Source: an uncultured Treponema sp. (GTDB taxonomy: Bacteria; Spirochaetota; Spirochaetia; Treponematales; Treponemataceae). Taken from it: a stretch of 13,457 bases of DNA. Shown piece after piece: positions 1 to 5,757 of the stretch. Location: NCBI GenBank assembly GCA_937892225.1, contig CALAUH010000167.1, forward strand, positions 1 to 13,457, given 5' to 3'. Numbering within the stretch: position 1 is the stretch's first letter; each line of letters opens with the position of its first letter. The translations under genes were made by a program, and so were the position numbers. The notes under the pieces are model-generated. The model was not told the origin of the DNA, did no database searches, and saw only the letters and a program-made list of their open reading frames with translations.

Positions 1-1
1 A

Positions 2-127
2 AAACAATGTTATGTGGACGCCCGCACTGGGGCGCTTGGAAAAAATATGAAAATTTTTATTGATTATTGTGGAATAGTAAATCCATTTGATTATTCAGAA
101 ACTTATGCAAAGGATACAAAAAAATGA
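2..127 (+). CDS. Possible 3' end of an upstream gene (partial, uncertain)
   Basis: A reading frame is open from the left edge to a TGA at 125-127. It overlaps the ATG of the next gene in an ATGA arrangement, which is typical of translationally coupled genes. The last residues read ...YCGIVNPFDYSETYAKDTKK. An ATG at 47 could alternatively start a 26-residue peptide. The other two forward frames stop at 48-50 and 61-63, so this frame is only modestly privileged over so short a distance. No domain is recognised. The first 45 bases are much richer in G+C than what follows, so part of this stretch may be non-coding or the remains of a repeat. The main support is the ATGA overlap. Confidence 0.3.
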   Translation, partial: KQCYVDARTGALGKNMKIFIDYCGIVNPFDYSETYAKDTKK

Positions 128-1275
128 AAAAAAGAATTAGTTCAATTATAATTTACATATTTATTTCTTTTTCAATATTTTCTAATGAAAATATATTTAA
201 ACCAAAACAAAATTTTACTTTAAACGATAAATTAAATCATAAAGATTATCAATTTGAGGAAGATGATTTTTTTACGCAAAGTACAGATAATGGTGGAATT
301 GGTGTTGATATAGAAAATCCATTAAAAATAGTGATACGATTACATAGTAATAAATATGATAAAAATATGTATATACCTATTGAGAATGTTTATTTAGATT
401 CTAACCTTAATGCAATCCCTAAAAATATTAATAAAGATTATTGGATACCTTCATATTATTATGACTTATTAAAAAGTAATAATATTAAAAATGATATATT
501 AAAATATGAACCATATTGGAAAAATTTTAAAAACAGTACAGAAGATTATATTGCTACATGGTTTAGTTTTATAGGTATACAACGTTATTATTTTAGTGAT
601 TATTATTTTGTTATTTTTGGAAATAGAGGTTACAACAATGTAGATTTTCTAGCATATTTAGAGAAAGTATCTGATAGAGAAATTGTATACAATGTTCAAG
701 AAATGTATTCAAATTCTTTTAATTATCTTAAAAAAAATTTAGCATATCCTAATCAACCAGAATTTCTCCCTCTTTATGAAAAGGCAACTCCATTCAAAGT
801 AATTTTCACAATCGATGGTGATTACATGAACATGTACATCGATGAAATATCAGAAAAGAATCTTTTCCAGACATTAGTTCGCACTACACCAGAAGCCTGC
901 GACCAGATAGAAAATTTTATTCTTGGTAAATCAAAAGATTTATCAAAAGTAGTAATGCCAAAGCATGGAAATAACTCTGCGACAACAACATCATCATCAC
1001 GATCACAACCATCCACCAACGTCTCCCCAAATAAATTAATGTCCGTCACCGAAAACCTAAAACTCCGCTCCGGCGAAGCCACAACAACATCTGTTCTTAC
1101 AGTAATGCAGGCCGGAACAAAAGTAAAAATCCTGGAACTAGGCAAAGCCGAAACCATAGACGGTATAGACAGTAACTGGGTAAAAGTAGAAGTCCAGAAA
1201 GGATCCAAAGACCGCAACGGCAAGGAAATAAAATCTGGAACAACCGGCTGGTGTTACGGCGGGTATTTGAAGTGA
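124..1275 (+). CDS. Exported protein with C-terminal bacterial SH3 domain
   Basis: A 383-residue protein. Residues 1-20 form a signal peptide: basic MKKR, then a hydrophobic Ile/Phe/Ser stretch. No lipobox Cys is visible, so it is probably periplasmic or secreted. Residues about 21-280 match nothing I recognise and are rich in Asn, Tyr and Lys. A Ser/Thr/Asn-rich linker (about 283-304) leads to a bacterial SH3 (SH3_3-type) module at 305-383, shown by NLKLRSGEATTTSVLTVMQA, an inner GTKVKILE strand and the closing GWCYGGYLK. Such modules usually bind cell-wall peptides or other proteins. The start is supported by AAGGA at 110-114, nine bases upstream. Base composition shifts within the gene: by count, bases 181-240 are 15% G+C and 1021-1080 are 50%, and the change falls near the domain boundary. 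This suggests module swapping onto a conserved SH3 end. The role of the N-terminal part is unknown. Confidence 0.85.
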   Translation: MKKRISSIIIYIFISFSIFSNENIFKPKQNFTLNDKLNHKDYQFEEDDFFTQSTDNGGIGVDIENPLKIVIRLHSNKYDKNMYIPIENVYLDSNLNAIPKNINKDYWIPSYYYDLLKSNNIKNDILKYEPYWKNFKNSTEDYIATWFSFIGIQRYYFSDYYFVIFGNRGYNNVDFLAYLEKVSDREIVYNVQEMYSNSFNYLKKNLAYPNQPEFLPLYEKATPFKVIFTIDGDYMNMYIDEISEKNLFQTLVRTTPEACDQIENFILGKSKDLSKVVMPKHGNNSATTTSSSRSQPSTNVSPNKLMSVTENLKLRSGEATTTSVLTVMQAGTKVKILELGKAETIDGIDSNWVKVEVQKGSKDRNGKEIKSGTTGWCYGGYLK

Positions 1276-1281
1276 TGTTAC

Positions 1282-1291
1282 CGAGCGCTCG
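1282..1291. repeat. 10-bp perfect palindrome CGAGCGCTCG
   Basis: CGAGCGCTCG lies seven bases after the stop of the SH3 gene. It reads the same on both strands and is the most GC-rich point of the intergenic region 1276-1388. No T-run follows, and with a four-base loop the stem would be only three pairs, so it is a poor intrinsic terminator. It could be a protein-binding site or a chance palindrome. Confidence 0.4.
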
Positions 1292-1331
1292 ATGAATCTC
1301 CTCATTGTCACCTTAACCTTACATTTATTCC

Positions 1332-1359
1332 ACGTAAAAATGGTGTATAATATTTACGT
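1332..1359 (+). promoter_or_regulatory. Putative promoter and operator of the XRE-DUF5680 gene
   Basis: A consensus -10 box TATAAT lies at 1346-1351, 37 bases before the gene start. It sits inside an inverted repeat with 7-bp perfect arms, ACGTAAA at 1332-1338 and TTTACGT at 1353-1359. The 14-base spacer therefore contains the -10. No good -35 is visible at 17 bases. A dyad over the -10 is the usual place for a repressor site, so autoregulation by the downstream XRE protein is a reasonable inference but untested. Confidence 0.5.
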
Positions 1360-1388
1360 TCGAGCTTATTCTATCGGTGAGGTGAAAA

Positions 1389-2063
1389 ATGATTTTAAGT
1401 GAAAAACTTTCTCTTTTAAGAAAACAAAATGGCCTTTCTCAGGAAGAACTTGCAGACAAATTAAACATTGCGCGCCAAACCGTAAGCAAATGGGAAAACG
1501 GTCTTGCAATTCCAGAACTCGATGCTTTAATCGGATTAAGTAAATTGTACGGAATCTCGCTGGACAGAATTGTAAAAGATGATGATGAATGTAACCGCGC
1601 ATTGAAAAAAAGTCCGGAAGTTGAGCAATCAGATTTAGTTTCTTTTTTAATCCGAGCAAAACAAAAAACTTACGCTGGTCACGGTGCAGAAGTTACATCA
1701 TCTCGCCCGGCATCTCACGACTTGCGCTACGAAGAAGGCAATCTTCTATACATAGACACTTTTCTTGGCGGCGAAAAATTTACCGGCGAAGAAGCGTTGT
1801 GGAAAGATAGCATTCCGCTTTGGTCAATGAATTACAGCGGCCGTGTTACTGGCGAAAACTTTTCCGGCGATTTTTTGAAGGAAGCACTTTTTAATGTTCC
1901 AGCCAGCGCACCTTACCGAGGACCTGCCATCTACAAAAACGGCGATTATTCTTACCACTGTAAAGTTGACGGAAGTTTTGAATGGTTCCAGGGCTACGAA
2001 GAAATTTTCTATCTTGATAATAAAATCTACGAGCTGTATTTTCATGGTGGAATTGTAAAATAA
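1389..2063 (+). CDS. XRE-family regulator with C-terminal DUF5680-like domain
   Basis: A 224-residue cytoplasmic regulator. Residues 5-60 are a Cro/C1-type helix-turn-helix: LSQEELADKLNIARQTVSKW, with the recognition helix at about 27-37 and the typical ENGLAIPELDALIGLSKLYG tail. After a short acidic linker (64-80), residues 82-224 resemble the DUF5680 domain found behind HTH_XRE in Firmicutes regulators, with AKQKTYAG, SRPASHDLRYEEGNLLYIDT, FLGGEKFTGEE and WSMNYSG as conserved blocks. The effector of that domain is not known to me. The start has a GAGGTG ribosome-binding site at 1379-1384. The gene is convergent with the ArsC-like gene, 39 bases away. It is more GC-rich than the N-terminal part of the preceding gene. 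Confidence 0.87.
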   Translation: MILSEKLSLLRKQNGLSQEELADKLNIARQTVSKWENGLAIPELDALIGLSKLYGISLDRIVKDDDECNRALKKSPEVEQSDLVSFLIRAKQKTYAGHGAEVTSSRPASHDLRYEEGNLLYIDTFLGGEKFTGEEALWKDSIPLWSMNYSGRVTGENFSGDFLKEALFNVPASAPYRGPAIYKNGDYSYHCKVDGSFEWFQGYEEIFYLDNKIYELYFHGGIVK

Positions 2064-2102
2064 ATCAGTCGCTGCAAGTAATAATTATTTATTTGCCAGT
2101 CT

Positions 2103-2462
2103 TTATTTCCATCCTTCCCAGATTTTCTGCTGTAATCCAACGGTAGCTTCTGTTTTTCCATTGCGGCAAACGGGCTGCTTCATCAGTTTAAGTTGATTTT
2201 CAAAAAGTTTTGATTCAATTTCGCTGTCGTCAAGGTACGCAATCGAACTGTATTCTTTAGATTTTTTATCGATCAATTCTGCAATTGCGTCTGAACGGCT
2301 GCCATATTGTTTTGCCAAAGCTGATACAACAGAATCAAACTCGCCGGCGCTCATTTCTTTTTCTTTCAAATCAACAAACTGAACTGGAATACGGCGTTCA
2401 CTAAACCAACGCTGTGCAGTTTTTACATCAAAATTTTTTAACGTTCCGAAAATCTGTACCAT
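2103..2462 (-). CDS. ArsC/Spx-family thioredoxin-fold protein lacking the catalytic Cys
   Basis: A 119-residue protein of the ArsC/Spx/YffB family (small thioredoxin-fold reductases or regulators). The N-terminal strand MVQIFGTLKN leads into the active-site loop, then WFSERRIPVQFVDLKEKEMS and the late block LKLMKQPVCRNGKTEATVGL, which matches the family's PhhRNGKxhhhG motif. Family members normally have Cys at the position of Asn10 (GTKxCxxxxKA), but here it is GTLKNFDVKTA, so the nucleophilic Cys is absent. The only cysteine is Cys99, just before the conserved Arg100. It is probably not a classic arsenate reductase. Its start lies inside the end of the VanZ-like gene (25-base overlap), with GGAG about 11 bases upstream, so the two are probably translated together. 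Confidence 0.8.
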   Translation of the reverse strand: MVQIFGTLKNFDVKTAQRWFSERRIPVQFVDLKEKEMSAGEFDSVVSALAKQYGSRSDAIAELIDKKSKEYSSIAYLDDSEIESKLFENQLKLMKQPVCRNGKTEATVGLQQKIWEGWK

Positions 2463-2980
2463 AATTTTCTAACTCCAAAATAAATCAATGTACCAATTAT
2501 ATACCCGGTTGTGTTCATCAGTAAATCATCAATGTCGGTGCAGCGTTCGTAGAAAAACAACTGTGTAATTTCAATAAAAAGAGGGAAACCAACGCCGGCT
2601 AAAATTGACTTTCCAATTGTATTTAATTCTTTAAAACAAAGTGGCCAGAAAATTCCAATAGGAATAAACATTGTGATGTTACCAATAATATTCATCTGCC
2701 ATCCGTCGTAAATATCAAAAAGATGAATAATAGGAACAAGATTAATCCAGAACGGCAGAATTTTTGAACTGTCGAATTTTAAAGTATCAATTTTCCCATT
2801 AACATGATGCCATGGAAAATAAACAATTCTTACAATCACCACGATTCCTAAAAGCACTAACAACATTTTTGCTTCATGTTTTAGAGAAAAATTTTTATTT
2901 CGTAAGTTTATAATCAATCTAATAAAAAACCAAATTGCAATAATAATAAAAAAAAGAGTCCAGTATTTAATTTCGAACAT
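2438..2980 (-). CDS. VanZ-like integral membrane protein
   Basis: A 180-residue membrane protein with about five hydrophobic segments (roughly 6-25, 38-55, 75-90, 97-116 and 124-143, with a final one near 155-170). VanZ-family signatures are present: NIIGNITMFIPIGIFWPL (97-114), the E-x2-Q pair (Glu137, Gln140) and the late D-x-D-D-x3-N-x2-G block (TDIDDLLMNTTG, 148-159). VanZ of Enterococcus contributes to low-level teicoplanin resistance, but most homologues have no assigned function. The start ATG has GGGAG (2986-2990) five bases upstream. It follows the acyltransferase gene by 35 bases and overlaps the ArsC-like gene, so a three-gene transcript is plausible. TATAAT-like sequence at about 3000-3006 could also give it its own promoter. 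Confidence 0.88.
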   Translation of the reverse strand: MFEIKYWTLFFIIIAIWFFIRLIINLRNKNFSLKHEAKMLLVLLGIVVIVRIVYFPWHHVNGKIDTLKFDSSKILPFWINLVPIIHLFDIYDGWQMNIIGNITMFIPIGIFWPLCFKELNTIGKSILAGVGFPLFIEITQLFFYERCTDIDDLLMNTTGYIIGTLIYFGVRKLWYRFSER

Positions 2981-3015
2981 TTTTTCTCCCGAGTTTTTTT
3001 ATAATATAGTAAATC

Positions 3016-5046
3016 TTATTTATTCATCAATATGTTTTTTATTGCTTTTGGATTATTTGTAACACAATAAATTGCATCTACTAAATTAATAATTTTGTGA
3101 TTAGAATTATTTTTGCAAAGATTATTTAAATTTTCATATAAATCAATATCGATTTTTTCAAAGGATTTTTTTCTGTGCTCACTGACAAAATCAATTACTG
3201 TAATTTCAGAAGGATAAGTTAAATTTTCTGTATCAAGATAATTCTGCATTTCATTTATACGTTCATTTCTTGTTGATTTGTTAGAATAGTTTTTGAAGAA
3301 AAGTTCACAGGCAACTTCGTCATCTTTTTGACCTGTTCCAAGTGAAAATAACGGCTGCCATAAAGGCCAGACTAAGGTTTTATATCCTAAAGAATTTATA
3401 ATTCTTCCGAGAACATAGTAATAATCTGCTGTTTTTTTAGAATATCTGTTGTATTCAAAAATTGTTGAATGTTGAGATGCAATTTGTGCACGTAAAACGC
3501 TCGTAATTTCAGAATCGATGGTAATAACTTTTTGAACTTCATCTGGATATTTGTTTACATAATAAAGTGCATATAATCCAGAAATTTCTTCTGCAAGAAT
3601 AGTGTAATCTGTTAGCTCTAGTTTTTGTATAACTGTATGAATTTCTGAACAAATATTTTCTACAGTACGTTCTGTTTTATAATCAGAACTGAATCCACTT
3701 CCAGGAAAATCGATTAAAACAATTTTGTAATCAGTTGAAAATTCGTCTGCCAGGGCTTTTTGGGAAAGAGTAGGGCATGGATCATAAAATCCACGTAAAA
3801 TTACAATTGTTTCTGTGCCTTCGCCGGTAAGATAGACAGATATTTTAGAATTGTTATCATCATCTAAAGGAATATAGGTGATGTTTTCTTCTTTGTAAGA
3901 ATTTATGTGTTCGTTTAAGGCACTTGCTTTTGTTATATTGCTGATTATAAGTATGCCTGTGGTAGCTGCAAAAATTATTAATATACCAATGCAGACTTTT
4001 TTGAAATCACGACGCATAGCTGCAAAAATATTGTCAAATTTTGTATAAAGATAATGAGCCCCTTTTTTTATCCAGAAAAGTCCGTATGCGCTTAAAATGC
4101 TTGTTGTTAAAACGGCGATTATATATAAAAATAAATTGCTGATATAACAGATTGCTTTATTTTCAGGATTAACAAATGCAAAAGAAAATATTTCTACAAA
4201 TAAAACATGAATTAAATATAATTCAAGAGATAATGAACCTAAAAATAAGAGTATTTTGTTCTGAATTTTAATTCTCTGATTTATGATAAAAAAGATAACT
4301 GAAAAAGCAGTTGATGAAATAAACTGGACAATTACAGTCAGGAATCTGAATAAATCATATAAACTTTTTTTATCTGTTGTATAAATAAATTTATTGAATT
4401 TTAGTGATGCAAAAAAACTAACAGCCAGAATAATGATACTGGCAATCAGAGAAAACCAGAATTTGTTTCTTATAAATTTTGTGATTTTATCTACATATTT
4501 TGCAAAAAGAAGTCCTATAAGAAAAATGCCGATTGTATTATAGCACCATGTACCAGCGACTAATATTTCACAGCAAATAATATAAGCAAAAATAAAAACT
4601 GTAAGACAGATGATTGCAGCAGATTCTTTTTTACAGAATTTAAAACTTATATAGAATGCAAAATATAAATACAAAATTGCAAATATGAACCATGAATAAT
4701 GATTGAATTCCTGACCAACTGTATAAAAACAGAAATTTGAAATGATAAAAAGAAGAATTATTGGTCTAAAATGTTTTCCGATAAATCCTTTTAAATAATC
4801 AGGATTTGATTTTATACTTTTATAAAGTCCATATCCTGAACAGAAAAAGAAAATGCCGACGAATAAAAATCCTAAATTTAAAAAAGGTTCTAATCCGTGA
4901 ATAACATATGCTTCTGGTAACCAAGGTGCACAGGTTTTTTGAGCCATGTGATGAAAAATTATCCCAAGTGCACAAAGTCCTTGAATTGCTTTAGTTTGTG
5001 TTTTGTCCCAGAAATTTTCATTCCAGCTGATTGTTTTATTCTGCAT
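3016..5046 (-). CDS. Acyltransferase-3 membrane protein fused to degenerate alpha/beta hydrolase
   Basis: A 676-residue two-domain protein. Residues 12-330 resemble the acyltransferase-3 family (O-acetylation of cell-surface glycans): KAIQGLCALGIIFHHMAQ (19-36) with the family's conserved His at 32/33, FFFCSGYGLYKS (67-77), and about ten hydrophobic helices. A last helix (351-371) leads to an alpha/beta hydrolase region (390-676), predicted to sit outside the cytoplasm: oxyanion-like LRGFYDPCP (417-425) and DFPGSGFSS (446-454). The nucleophile elbow, normally GHSxGG, reads AEEISG (485-490), so the Ser is Glu487. The expected His before the final NNPKAI block appears replaced by Tyr660. Hydrolysis is therefore doubtful, and the domain may bind acyl groups or glycan. 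No clear ribosome-binding site precedes the ATG. It is divergent from the small gene at 5271 and shares its control region. Confidence 0.85.
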   Translation of the reverse strand: MQNKTISWNENFWDKTQTKAIQGLCALGIIFHHMAQKTCAPWLPEAYVIHGLEPFLNLGFLFVGIFFFCSGYGLYKSIKSNPDYLKGFIGKHFRPIILLFIISNFCFYTVGQEFNHYSWFIFAILYLYFAFYISFKFCKKESAAIICLTVFIFAYIICCEILVAGTWCYNTIGIFLIGLLFAKYVDKITKFIRNKFWFSLIASIIILAVSFFASLKFNKFIYTTDKKSLYDLFRFLTVIVQFISSTAFSVIFFIINQRIKIQNKILLFLGSLSLELYLIHVLFVEIFSFAFVNPENKAICYISNLFLYIIAVLTTSILSAYGLFWIKKGAHYLYTKFDNIFAAMRRDFKKVCIGILIIFAATTGILIISNITKASALNEHINSYKEENITYIPLDDDNNSKISVYLTGEGTETIVILRGFYDPCPTLSQKALADEFSTDYKIVLIDFPGSGFSSDYKTERTVENICSEIHTVIQKLELTDYTILAEEISGLYALYYVNKYPDEVQKVITIDSEITSVLRAQIASQHSTIFEYNRYSKKTADYYYVLGRIINSLGYKTLVWPLWQPLFSLGTGQKDDEVACELFFKNYSNKSTRNERINEMQNYLDTENLTYPSEITVIDFVSEHRKKSFEKIDIDLYENLNNLCKNNSNHKIINLVDAIYCVTNNPKAIKNILMNK

Positions 5047-5090
5047 GAAAAATATTTTACATCAGTTTTATTATTTTTGAAATGTTTAAT

Positions 5091-5161
5091 TTTAAAGTAG
5101 AATTTATGTTATATCGTGCTATAATTTTATTATTCTACTTTAAATTCTACTCAATTCTACT
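5091..5161. promoter_or_regulatory. Operator-like repeat array flanking an extended -10 promoter
   Basis: A perfect 13-bp inverted repeat, TTTAAAGTAGAAT (5091-5103) and ATTCTACTTTAAA (5132-5144), encloses 28 bases that hold TGCTATAAT (5117-5125), a consensus extended -10 box for rightward transcription. The octamer ATTCTACT recurs at 5132-5139, 5144-5151 and 5154-5161, with one inverted copy at 5096-5103. The predicted transcript start (about 5132) falls on the right arm, and the left arm covers the -35 position, which is classic repressor placement. A weaker leftward -10, TATAAC on the minus strand (5113-5108), could serve the acyltransferase gene. Binding by the XRE-FliM protein encoded downstream is an inference. 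Confidence 0.6.
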
Positions 5162-5258
5162 ATCTGTCGGGTGAATTTTTTTTAAGGTATGACAATAATG
5201 ATGTTAAGCTCTGGAAATTAAGAGAGCAAAATAATTTTATCGTTAGGTCGATATGTTT

Positions 5259-5264
5259 AAGGAG
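5259..5264 (+). promoter_or_regulatory. Ribosome-binding site deciding the start at 5271
   Basis: AAGGAG stands six bases before the ATG at 5271. The upstream in-frame ATG at 5253 has no such site, and the motif lies inside the extra six codons it would add. The later start is therefore preferred. Confidence 0.75.
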
Positions 5265-5270
5265 TTTAAT

Positions 5271-5723
5271 ATGATGAAAAGAGATGAAAACGGAAACATT
5301 CTTGAAGTGCTTCCAGAAACAGCTAAAAAGATTGATGGAATGGAATTACTTGTTATTCCAAATGAAGGTGCTTTATCAGAATATTCACCAGAAGCTTATA
5401 ACAGTGTGAATATGTTTTTTGTTAATTCCGGCTATAAATCTTTTGTTGATAATTTCTGTGACAGAGAATGGATGCAGGAAAACAAAGGTTTAGAAATTAA
5501 TGAAATTAAAAATATCTGTAAAATTGCTACAGAAAAAGGTGATGAAAAAGAAGGTGAAATAGTAAGTAATTTGATTAAAGAAAAAATTACAGAATCTGAT
5601 GAAAAAATCTATAAAAGTCAGATTGAAAATGAAACAACTTTGAATATCTGCGTTCCTGTTGGTAAAAAAACTGTTCATCTTGAATTACCTTATTGTACTA
5701 TTGAAAAAATTTATAAATTATAA
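5271..5723 (+). CDS. Small hypothetical protein preceding the XRE-FliM gene
   Basis: A 150-residue soluble protein with no signal peptide or membrane segment. I do not recognise a family. It begins MMKRDENGNILEVLPETAKK, has a helical and strongly charged centre (rich in Lys and Glu, about residues 75-120), and ends with two short strand-like segments, TLNICVPVGKK and VHLELPYCTIEKIYKL. The last segment loosely recalls the FliM stretch with a PY-x-TLEPI pattern, but the similarity is too short to assign homology. It follows the operator array and lies 34 bases before the XRE-FliM gene on the same strand, so the two are probably co-transcribed and may be functional partners. The start is chosen by AAGGAG at 5259-5264. 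An alternative ATG at 5253 would add six residues. Confidence 0.7.
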   Translation: MMKRDENGNILEVLPETAKKIDGMELLVIPNEGALSEYSPEAYNSVNMFFVNSGYKSFVDNFCDREWMQENKGLEINEIKNICKIATEKGDEKEGEIVSNLIKEKITESDEKIYKSQIENETTLNICVPVGKKTVHLELPYCTIEKIYKL

Positions 5724-5757
5724 TAAAAGAATTGTCCCTGTTTAGAAGGAGTAAAAA

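Noticed and set aside
822..1223. A 133-residue minus-strand reading frame
   Set aside because: It lies fully antisense inside the SH3 gene, has no ribosome-binding site or recognisable domain, and its frame follows from the C-rich codons of the real gene.
1..1340. An integron cassette with attC sites around the SH3 gene
   Set aside because: GTTATGT (9-15) and CCTTAAC (1311-1317) only roughly resemble the core motifs, and near the right end the half-sites are in the wrong order for an attC. No integrase is seen.
2058..2093. AAATAAAT/ATTTATTT inverted repeat between the convergent XRE and ArsC-like genes, as a terminator
   Set aside because: All A/T pairs with a long loop; common by chance in such AT-rich DNA.
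5189..5221. A 10-codon leader peptide frame (ATG at 5189 to TAA) upstream of the small gene
   Set aside because: It is too short to support, has only a weak AAGG upstream, and shows no run of regulatory codons or attenuator hairpin.
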